NCBI GenBank assembly: GCA_031262465.1
Contig: JAISHQ010000063.1
Location: 1 to 42,196, forward strand
Source of the DNA: Rikenellaceae bacterium
GTDB lineage: Bacteria; Bacteroidota; Bacteroidia; Bacteroidales; Rikenellaceae
DNA length: 42,196 nucleotides
Direction: 5' to 3'
The notes beneath the pieces were generated by a model. That model was not told the DNA's origin. It saw only the letters and a list, made by a program, of their open reading frames with translations, and did not search any database. Positions 36,287 to 42,196 of the stretch are shown in pieces (positions within the stretch are counted from its first letter, which is position 1; each line of letters begins with the position of its first letter). Both the position numbers and the translations under genes were made by a program.

Positions 36287-37072
36287 ATGAAAACGTTACA
36301 AATTGGCGAGCGGGAGTTCTCGTCGCGTCTCTTTTTGGGGACAGGGAAATTCAGTTCCAACGACCTGATGCGCCGCGCCGTGGTGGCCAGCGGAAGCCAA
36401 TTGGTCACCGTTGCCCTCAAACGGGTCGAACTCGACGAATCAGCCCACGACGACCTGTTAGGGCACCTGAGCCAGACCGGTGTCGGCCTGTTGCCCAACA
36501 CTTCCGGCGTGCGCAACGCCCGCGAGGCCGTTTTTGCCGCACAATTGGCGCGCGAAGCCCTCGAAACTAATTTTGTCAAATTAGAGATTCACCCCGACCC
36601 GCGTTACCTGCTCCCTGACCCGATCGAGACGCTCAAGGCCTGCGAAGAGTTGGCCAAACAGGGCTTTGTGGTGATGCCGTACATCCACGCCGACCCGGTG
36701 TTGTGCAAACGGTTGGAGGATGTCGGGACGGCCTGTGTGATGCCCTTGGGCGCGCCGATCGGGTCGAACAAAGGATTGGCAACCCGGGAATTACTGAAAA
36801 TAATCATCGAACAGAGCCGGGTTCCGGTGGTGGTCGATGCCGGGATTGGTGCCCCCTCCCACGCGGCCGAGGCCATGGAGATGGGCGCGGATGCCGTGTT
36901 GGTCAACACAGCCATTGCCGTGTCGAAAAACCCGGTCGAGATGACCGAAGCGTTCCGCATGGCGGTAGAGGCCGGGCGCATGGCTTTTGAAGCGTCGCTC
37001 GCCCCGGTCGTGGAGGGCGCGCAGGCCTCCAGCCCGATGACTGCTTTTTTGGATGAGATTGATTTGTTATAG
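36287..37072 (+). CDS. thiG: Thiazole synthase
   Basis: The 261-residue protein carries the ThiG signatures: [16 protein letters not shown] at the N-terminus, the Schiff-base Lys in [30 protein letters not shown], and [30 protein letters not shown] for phosphate binding. It condenses DXP, dehydroglycine from ThiH and ThiS-thiocarboxylate to the thiazole phosphate. Its neighbours thiS and thiH are its direct partners. Full length. Confidence 0.95.
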   Translation: MKTLQIGEREFSSRLFLGTGKFSSNDLMRRAVVASGSQLVTVALKRVELDESAHDDLLGHLSQTGVGLLPNTSGVRNAREAVFAAQLAREALETNFVKLEIHPDPRYLLPDPIETLKACEELAKQGFVVMPYIHADPVLCKRLEDVGTACVMPLGAPIGSNKGLATRELLKIIIEQSRVPVVVDAGIGAPSHAAEAMEMGADAVLVNTAIAVSKNPVEMTEAFRMAVEAGRMAFEASLAPVVEGAQASSPMTAFLDEIDLL

Positions 37073-37074
37073 AA

Positions 37075-38214
37075 ATGAGCACGTTTTACGATAAGATTCA
37101 GGAATACGATTGGGATGCGGTGACGCGGCAAATCTACGCCTCGACCCCCGCCGATGTCGCCCGCGCGCTGGAAAAGGAGCGCATCACGATGGACGATTTT
37201 GCCGCGCTGGTCTCCCCCGCCGCCGAAGGATACCTGAAGGAGATGGCCGCCAAAAGCTATCGGATCACCCGCAGGCGGTTTGGCAACGTCATGCAACTCT
37301 ATGTGCCCCTGTATATTGCAAACTATTGCACCAACCAATGCGTCTATTGCGGATTCAACTGCCGCAACCAGATCAAACGCACGATTCTCGACGAGGCGGC
37401 CATTCGCCGCGAGGCCGAGGCATTAAGGCGCAAATACAAATTCCAGCACATCCTGCTGGTGACCGGCGAGGCTCCGGCCAAATCGAGCGTGGAGTACATC
37501 GGTCGGGCGATCGAGATCATGCGGGAGTACTTCCAACAGGTGTCGATCGAGGTGCAACCCTTGCTTGCCGATGAATACAAATACCTGATGGATAAGGGGC
37601 TTCATGCGGTCTATGTCTATCAGGAGACCTACAACGAACAGCGTTATCCGATCTATCACCCCAAAGGGCGCAAGGCCAATTACCGCTATCGCTTAGAGAC
37701 CGGTGACCGCTTAGGTGAGGCAGGCATCTACAAAACCGGGCTGGGCAACCTGATCGGGCTGGAGGAGTGGCGAACCGAGGCTTGGTTTACCGCCCTGCAC
37801 CTGAGGCACTTGGAGAACAATTATTGGCAGACGAAATACAGCATCGCCTTCCCCCGACTGCGCCCTTATGCGGGCGAGGGGGCTTTTCAACCCAATTATC
37901 CCGCCTCGGAACGAGACCTGTTGCAGTTGATTTGCGCCTATCGGCTGGTGTCGGAGGATGTGGAACTGTCGATGTCGACCCGCGAAAGTGCCGCCTATCG
38001 CGACACGGTGATGCCCTTCGGGGTGACCGCGATGAGTGCCGGGTCGAGCACCATGCCGGGCGGATATGCCGACGAGGACGATCGGGAGTTAGAGCAGTTC
38101 GCCATCAACGACGACCGCTCGCCCGCTGAGGTCGAAGCCGCCATCCGCGCCAAAGGCCTGGAACCCGTCTGGAAAGATTGGTCGCTGTTCCTGCAAGAGG
38201 CGTGTATTGGGTAA
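37075..38214 (+). CDS. thiH: 2-iminoacetate synthase (ThiH), radical SAM
   Basis: The 379-residue radical SAM enzyme has the CxxxCxxC motif NYCTNQCVYCGF near residue 85, LVTGEAPAKSSVEYI, VYVYQETYN, and the C-terminal ThiH pattern SMSTRESAAYRD and MSAGSSTMPGGY. It cleaves tyrosine to dehydroglycine for ThiG. The use of ThiH instead of ThiO is typical for an anaerobe. The start is 2 bp after the thiG stop. It is the last gene of the operon and converges on dinD with 8 bp between stops. Confidence 0.95.
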   Translation: MSTFYDKIQEYDWDAVTRQIYASTPADVARALEKERITMDDFAALVSPAAEGYLKEMAAKSYRITRRRFGNVMQLYVPLYIANYCTNQCVYCGFNCRNQIKRTILDEAAIRREAEALRRKYKFQHILLVTGEAPAKSSVEYIGRAIEIMREYFQQVSIEVQPLLADEYKYLMDKGLHAVYVYQETYNEQRYPIYHPKGRKANYRYRLETGDRLGEAGIYKTGLGNLIGLEEWRTEAWFTALHLRHLENNYWQTKYSIAFPRLRPYAGEGAFQPNYPASERDLLQLICAYRLVSEDVELSMSTRESAAYRDTVMPFGVTAMSAGSSTMPGGYADEDDRELEQFAINDDRSPAEVEAAIRAKGLEPVWKDWSLFLQEACIG

Positions 38215-38222
38215 AGGAGAGG

Positions 38223-39050
38223 CTATTTCTTGTTTTTCAACATCTTTTTCTTCTCGGATTCCAGCCTGCGCTCGACCTTTTTCACGTCCTCGGCAGGTGG
38301 CATCAATTCGGTTTGAATGCCTCGCCCCATCAGCATTTGGCGGACAGCGAGGTTGTTGTCGACGTGTTCGCGCTCAATGGGGTTGAGGCCTCGAAGGTCT
38401 TTGGTCTGTACGTTTGTGCTTGTCATTTCCGCCGCTAAATCCTTGGCCTTGATGCCAATAGTGGGCAGAAAATCGGCGATGGGGCGAGCCTCGGGCATAC
38501 CCAATTTCCGTTTGAGTTGCGAAGTCGACAACCGAAACAAGGCCTGATCGCCCTTTGATCGAATCAGAGCAAAACCCGAGTTGTCGACCCCTCTTTCGTA
38601 GAGAACTCCCGATAATTTGCGCTCGGTTTCCATTAATTTAGCGCGGGCCTTTACCCGTTCGCGCTCCAACAGGCGTTGCGAAATCAGCTCTGCCCGACGG
38701 GTTTGAACGGCAAAATAGTTTTGAGCAAAGGAGATTTGCTCCTTGCGACTGTCTCCATTTTGAGCGATCAGGTAACAGGCATAGCGGGTTAAAAGGATGT
38801 CATCTATCTCATGCTGAGCGCCTTTCCCTGCGTCGATCACCTTCCTGACGTCAGGAAAGTGATCACTGATTTTTTCGCCTGCGTTTTCGGCTGATTCTTT
38901 GGCTTTTTCGACGACTTTGTTGAAGTTTTCCCACTTGGAATAGCCCAACAGGTGTTGCAATTCGCGGGCGCTCCAACACTCAACGCCCTGAAATTCCGAT
39001 GCCGCCGCTTCGAACTGATTGAAGAGGGCGGTTATTTCACTTGCTTTCAT
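38223..39050 (-). CDS. dinD: DNA damage-inducible protein D family (DinD)
   Basis: The 275-residue protein matches DinD: N-terminal CWSARELQHLLGYSKWENF, then LLTRYACYLIAQNGDSRKEQISFAQ and YFAVQTRRAEL, and a C-terminal half with REHVDNNLAVRQMLMGRGI. E. coli DinD is SOS-induced and affects RecA filament stability; here function is by family only. Codons 63-72 (DHFPDVRKVI) are exactly covered by a 30-bp near-palindrome. A -7 box lies only 4 nt before the ATG, so the mRNA may be leaderless. The gene sits alone between the thi operon and a cupin gene. Many DinD proteins are on phages or islands, but no other mobile genes are seen. Confidence 0.88.
   Translation of the reverse strand: MKASEITALFNQFEAAASEFQGVECWSARELQHLLGYSKWENFNKVVEKAKESAENAGEKISDHFPDVRKVIDAGKGAQHEIDDILLTRYACYLIAQNGDSRKEQISFAQNYFAVQTRRAELISQRLLERERVKARAKLMETERKLSGVLYERGVDNSGFALIRSKGDQALFRLSTSQLKRKLGMPEARPIADFLPTIGIKAKDLAAEMTSTNVQTKDLRGLNPIEREHVDNNLAVRQMLMGRGIQTELMPPAEDVKKVERRLESEKKKMLKNKK
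38835..38864. repeat. 30-bp near-palindrome inside dinD
   Basis: GATCACCTTCCTGAC is followed by GTCAGGAAAGTGATC; the arms are complementary at 14 of 15 positions, and the remaining pair is a G-U wobble in dinD mRNA. It begins and ends exactly on codon borders (codons 63-72). The mRNA could form a long hairpin. Confidence 0.9.
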
Positions 39051-39054
39051 AAAG

Positions 39055-39086
39055 CAAATATAGTGATTTGGGGTGAAATTAACCCC
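39055..39086 (-). promoter_or_regulatory. dinD -7 box adjacent to the start codon, with upstream inverted repeat
   Basis: TATATTTG on the minus strand (39055-39062) matches the -7 consensus and ends 4 nt before the ATG at 39050. Upstream, GGGGT (39070-39074) and ACCCC (39082-39086) form an inverted repeat with a 7-nt spacer over the -33 region. A regulator could act there; no LexA-type site is recognised. Confidence 0.4.
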
Positions 39087-39424
39087 TACTTCTCCGAATA
39101 ATGGAACGCCAGCCAGAAGCAGTCGTCGCTGGTGAAGGTGACGCGGTGGCGGCGGCCGGCGGGGATAATCAGGTGGTCGCCGAGGCGCAGGGTGACGCTC
39201 TCGCCCGTGTCAAAAAGTAAAACGGCCATCCCCCGGATCACGGCGACCCATTCGGCCCAGGGCTGGTCGTACCACTCCCCTGCCCCGGTCGTTTGGCCGA
39301 ACGAGAGGATGCGTTCCAACCGAAAACCGCCCGGAAAGTTTAGGTCGCCTCCCTCGATCAACAGGTCGAATTGCTCGATGTTTCTGTCCCGAATTGGCTC
39401 TATATCAAATAGATTCTTCTTCAT
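39086..39424 (-). CDS. Small cupin-domain protein
   Basis: The 112-residue protein has a single cupin fold: GAGEWYDQPWAEWVAVIRG then LRLGDHLIIPAGRRHRV. Of the usual metal ligands a His is present in the second motif (RRHRV), whereas the first motif has few His (EWYDQPWAEW). It ends in FWLAFHYSEK. Similar stand-alone cupins have unknown functions. Its start overlaps the upstream DUF308 gene by 20 bp, so the two are coupled. Confidence 0.82.
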   Translation of the reverse strand: MKKNLFDIEPIRDRNIEQFDLLIEGGDLNFPGGFRLERILSFGQTTGAGEWYDQPWAEWVAVIRGMAVLLFDTGESVTLRLGDHLIIPAGRRHRVTFTSDDCFWLAFHYSEK

Positions 39425-39959
39425 CGTCGTCTATTTTGGGGTTCCGCAACAAGTAAGCATCATAGAGCGCAACGACCCCGTAAACGATTGCCGTGATGCC
39501 AAAGAGTAGGATAAACGTCTGCGCCGAGGTTTGTGGCGAGAACATCAGGTAGAGGCCGATCGCCAAAACCAGCACCGGCGCGATGTAAAAATAGACGGAC
39601 AGGCGCACCCCGGCCTGTCGCCCGAGGATCAAGGTCAGGATTTGATCCAACCCGGCCAACACCAACAGGATGCCGAAGACAACCAGCAGGATGTTGATGA
39701 AAAGTTGGGGCATGGCCGTCATGCACAGCCCGATGAGGAGGGTCACCGTCGAGGCCAAAGGCACCTGCACCGGTGCGCCAGCCCGCTTGCGGCGAATCCA
39801 GCCGATCAGCAGGATCGCCCCCAACACCAACAGGGCGATGCCCAAAAATACCACGATCGTGCGGGTCGTCAGCCCCGGCCAAGCGACCATAATCAGGCCT
39901 ATGCCGATCGCAAAAATGCCTTTCCATAACTTTCCGTTATCAACTATCCGTTTTTCCAT
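39405..39959 (-). CDS. DUF308 family membrane protein (HdeD-like)
   Basis: The 184-residue protein has six predicted membrane segments in pairs: GIFAIGIGLIMVAWPGLT, TIVVFLGIALLVLGAILLIGW, VTLLIGLCMTAMPQLF, ILLVVFGILLVLAGLDQIL, YIAPVLVLAIGLYLMFS and FILLFGITAIVYGVVALYDA. The internally repeated G-x-x-x-P pattern is typical of DUF308/HdeD, which in E. coli takes part in acid resistance. The tail DDDEEESI is acidic. It is first in a two-gene operon with the cupin gene. Confidence 0.85.
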   Translation of the reverse strand: MEKRIVDNGKLWKGIFAIGIGLIMVAWPGLTTRTIVVFLGIALLVLGAILLIGWIRRKRAGAPVQVPLASTVTLLIGLCMTAMPQLFINILLVVFGILLVLAGLDQILTLILGRQAGVRLSVYFYIAPVLVLAIGLYLMFSPQTSAQTFILLFGITAIVYGVVALYDAYLLRNPKIDDDEEESI

Positions 39960-40217
39960 AACTATTTGTTTTAGGCTGACACTAAGAGAATATTGAAATG
40001 CAAAGCTGCGTGCATTTCATTTTACACTCATTATCAACAGGTTTCATATTCATTTTCGTTTGGGGATATTTTCCCGGTGAAAAACATTGCAATTACCGTA
40101 CCTTTTTCGCATATTTGGCAAGTTTTTTGCATTATTACGGGCATCAACACTCAAACGATTAAAACAACTCAAACTGTTACACCCAGGCAGTTACAAAGCC
40201 TAAGCTAAATAAAGCGC

Positions 40218-40940
40218 ATGAAAGTAATTATACACCGAGCCAAAAGCCGGGGGCACGTCAATCGGAATCGGTTGAAAGTCTTCCACACCTTCAGCTACGG
40301 CGAATACTTCAACCCGGAACGGGTTCATTTCGGCACCCTGCGGGTACTAAACGACTACATCGTTGCACCGGGTCAGGGATTTGGAACACGCTCCCGCCAC
40401 AACATGGAGATGATCTTTATCCCCCTGCAAGGCGAGATCGAGCATCAAGACAACCTCGACAATAAACAGGTCATTGGCCGGGGGGCGATCCAAATCATGA
40501 GCGCCGGAATAGGCATCAGCCACAGCGAATATAATAAAAACTTAGATAAACCGCTCCATTTTCTCTTAATTTGGATTCTTCCCGAGCGACAGGACGCTGA
40601 GCCGAGGTATCAAGCGGCCCAAATCGCCGACCTAATGGTGCAGAACCAGCTCACTGAAATTGCCAAGCCCTACCCCGGCGACGGGCAAGGGGTTTGGATC
40701 GGCCAACAGGCGTGGGTTTCCGCCGGGCGGCTCGACCGGGACATAGAGGTGACCTATCGGCTAAAATCGGCGGAAAGCTATGGCGTTTACCTCTTTGTGC
40801 TGAGCGGCGAGGTCATCATCGACAACGACATCGAACTGCTCCCGCGCGACGGCATGGGGATTACTCAGGCCGACGAGTTCCGCATCCGGGCACTGACCGA
40901 CGCAGAGGTTCTGCTGATCGAAGTGCCGGCGCTGAAATAA
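40218..40940 (+). CDS. Pirin-family bicupin with an altered first metal motif
   Basis: The 240-residue bicupin looks like YhhW/pirin: HTFSYGEYFNPERVHFGTLRVLNDYIVAPG then GFGTRSRHNMEMIFIPLQGEIEHQD and SAGIGISHSEYN. The usual iron-binding HPH or HSH in the first motif reads RSR (codons CGC TCC CGC), while the second-motif His and Glu in HSEYN are kept. Pirins are quercetinase-like dioxygenases or regulators. Two of four ligands missing suggests altered metal binding. It is a single gene; no terminator was identified. Confidence 0.88.
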   Translation: MKVIIHRAKSRGHVNRNRLKVFHTFSYGEYFNPERVHFGTLRVLNDYIVAPGQGFGTRSRHNMEMIFIPLQGEIEHQDNLDNKQVIGRGAIQIMSAGIGISHSEYNKNLDKPLHFLLIWILPERQDAEPRYQAAQIADLMVQNQLTEIAKPYPGDGQGVWIGQQAWVSAGRLDRDIEVTYRLKSAESYGVYLFVLSGEVIIDNDIELLPRDGMGITQADEFRIRALTDAEVLLIEVPALK

Positions 40941-41093
40941 ATTTCAGACAAACACACCCACATATAACCTTTTTTAACACCTTATATAAACGCCGGACAC
41001 CCCCTCGAAGGCTAAGAGCTTGTTTGGATTTTTCCACCGAAGCTCTAAAGCATTCAGGGGTTTCCTATTTTTTGGATCTTCAGCAGTTCCATT

Positions 41094-41125
41094 TTTCTTA
41101 AATTCAGAACAAACGCTTACCTTTG
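41094..41125 (+). promoter_or_regulatory. Promoter of the EamA transporter gene
   Basis: TTTC at 41094-41097, 20 nt, TACCTTTG at 41118-41125. The ATG at 41141 would leave a leader of only about 8-10 nt. Confidence 0.5.
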
Positions 41126-41140
41126 CCCTTGTAATATTAC

Positions 41141-42079
41141 ATGGCATCAGCGATGAATTTTTCCCTGAAAATTCAGGCCGTTTTGGCCTGCCTGCTGTGG
41201 GGTTCGGCCTTTGCCGGAGCCAAAATTGCTATGGAGTATGCCGACCCGATCCTGCTTTCCGGAATGCGCTTTACGTTGGCCGGTCTCCTGCTCGTGCCCC
41301 TGATCCTCATCCGCAAAGAGAACCTGAAGGGGGTGCTGAAGGCGTGGAAATTCCTGCTGACTTTTGCCTTTTTGCAGACTTTTTTACAGTACGGCCTCTT
41401 CTTCGTTGGCCTCGACCGCGTGCCGGGGGCAACTTCGGCCATTATCGTCGGTGCTGGGCCATTGTTCGTTGCCGTGATGGCTCACTTGACCCTGCACGAC
41501 GACAAAATGACCCTACGCAAGGTGTTGGCCATTGCCTTGGGTATTTGTGGCGTTCTCTTTATCAGCTTGGCCACCGGGAGTGAGCTGGCCGGGAGCGATC
41601 CGGGGTTTTGGGTCGGAATCGGGTTATTGGTCTTGAGCAACATCATCGGCAGTTACACCAACATTCTGGTAGTCAAACAAAAAGAGGCTCAAATCTCGCC
41701 CATCGTGCTGACCGCCGTGGCCAATTTTGTCGGTGGGCTGTTGCTCTTAGCGCTCTCGTTTGCCGTCGAAAAGCCTCAGTTTCACGCCCATTGGCCTTTG
41801 GAATTTTACGGGGCAGTTGTTTGGCTGGCGATCATCCCGGCGAGCGCATTTACGCTCTGGTACGGGGTGTTGAATAAGCCGGGGGTGAAAGTGTCGGAAC
41901 TCAATATGTGGAAATTCCTGATTCCCGTCGTCGGCTGTCTGCTGAGCTGGTTGCTGTTACCCGACGAAAAACCCGACCTCCCCTCGCTGATCGGCATCGG
42001 CATCATCACCCTATCCCTGCAACTCATGCAACTGCCGGAACACTATTTCTTCCGCAAAAAAAACAATGGGGCTTCATAA
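41141..42079 (+). CDS. EamA/DMT family transporter (RhaT/YdcZ-like)
   Basis: The 312-residue membrane protein has ten predicted membrane segments in two EamA repeats: LACLLWGSAFAGAKIAMEY starts the first and LTAVANFVGGLLLLALSFAV the second. PGATSAIIVGAGPLFVAVMAHL and VSELNMWKFLIPVVGCLLSWL are the conserved repeat cores. Members export or import amino acids, purines or other small metabolites; no substrate can be assigned. It has its own promoter and is followed by an inverted-repeat element at the window edge. Confidence 0.87.
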   Translation: MASAMNFSLKIQAVLACLLWGSAFAGAKIAMEYADPILLSGMRFTLAGLLLVPLILIRKENLKGVLKAWKFLLTFAFLQTFLQYGLFFVGLDRVPGATSAIIVGAGPLFVAVMAHLTLHDDKMTLRKVLAIALGICGVLFISLATGSELAGSDPGFWVGIGLLVLSNIIGSYTNILVVKQKEAQISPIVLTAVANFVGGLLLLALSFAVEKPQFHAHWPLEFYGAVVWLAIIPASAFTLWYGVLNKPGVKVSELNMWKFLIPVVGCLLSWLLLPDEKPDLPSLIGIGIITLSLQLMQLPEHYFFRKKNNGAS

Positions 42080-42090
42080 AATTCAAAAGA

Positions 42091-42196
42091 CAAGGCTTGC
42101 GACCGAGGCAAAAGCGCAGTGTACTAAACGTACTCGAGCATTTAGCTTCGCTTTTCTCCTTCGCGCCTCGGCAAAATTGCGAACAAGTTCGCTTTT
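42091..42196. repeat. Inverted-repeat intergenic element at the right edge (possibly incomplete)
   Basis: CCGAGGC (42103-42109) pairs with GCCTCGG (42165-42171), and AAAAGCG (42110-42116) pairs with CGCTTTT (42149-42155). Between them lies GTAC-TAAAC-GTAC. CTTGCGA near 42096 and TTGCGAACAAG near 42177 flank the stems. No coding frame; the element may continue beyond the window. Confidence 0.55.

Noticed and set aside
39993-40208. A 71-codon plus-strand frame in the AT-rich gap before the pirin gene
   Set aside because: No ribosome-binding site, no recognisable family and composition like non-coding DNA.

Overview
The window looks like chromosome from an anaerobic member of the Bacteroidales. 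Support comes from many -7 boxes of the Bacteroidetes type (TAnnTTTG, often with TTTG/TTG about 19-20 nt upstream), a pyruvate:ferredoxin oxidoreductase with an NfnAB-like transhydrogenase, the conserved order sigma-54 activator / LptE / small TPR-like protein / SecG, AsnA-type asparagine synthetase, DUF4491 and DUF1573 proteins, and secreted plant-polysaccharide enzymes. Base composition is moderately GC-rich, apart from one AT-rich membrane-protein gene. A gut Bacteroidales, possibly Rikenellaceae-like, is my inference; no rRNA or other marker is present to fix it.

Layout. 1-2951: the 3' end of nadE (+), convergent with a PMCA-type Ca2+ ATPase (-). 3267-14213: a hemicellulose region with a secreted GH51 arabinofuranosidase (+), an AT-rich lipoprotein/membrane gene (-), four tandem paralogous secreted CE1-type esterases (-), an ORF6N-domain gene (+) and a XylE-like sugar/H+ symporter (+). 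These could release and import arabinose or xylose from arabinoxylan; no SusC/SusD pair is present. 14445-20430: dCMP deaminase and mannose-6-phosphate isomerase (-), diverging from a NatAB-like ABC exporter, galE and asnA (+). 20711-27204: nifJ, then secG, TPR-like, lptE and the sigma-54 activator, all (-). 27288-31106: DUF4491, DUF1573 and an NfnAB-like pair (+). 31256-33192: lipid kinase and ApbE (-). 33476-38214: an AI-2E family permease, then a TPP riboswitch and a thiamine operon thiS-thiE-like-thiE-thiG-thiH (+) without thiC or thiF. 38223-39959: dinD, cupin and DUF308 (-). 40218-42079: a pirin-like gene and an EamA transporter (+).

The strongest unusual signal is palindromic. The ORF6N gene carries a perfect 27-bp palindrome inside its coding sequence (12314-12340), and a related 31-bp palindrome overlaps its promoter (12039-12069). 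The central 21 bp of the two share 15 positions, and all six differences are paired, symmetry-preserving transitions. The other phage-type DNA-binding gene, dinD, has an in-frame 30-bp near-palindrome at almost the same codons (63-72 against 65-74). Other non-coding structure includes five terminators with the same GGCTGTCTC stem core, a three-copy repeat, a 92-bp nested inverted repeat, a 117-bp element with terminal inverted repeats, and an inverted-repeat element running off the right edge.
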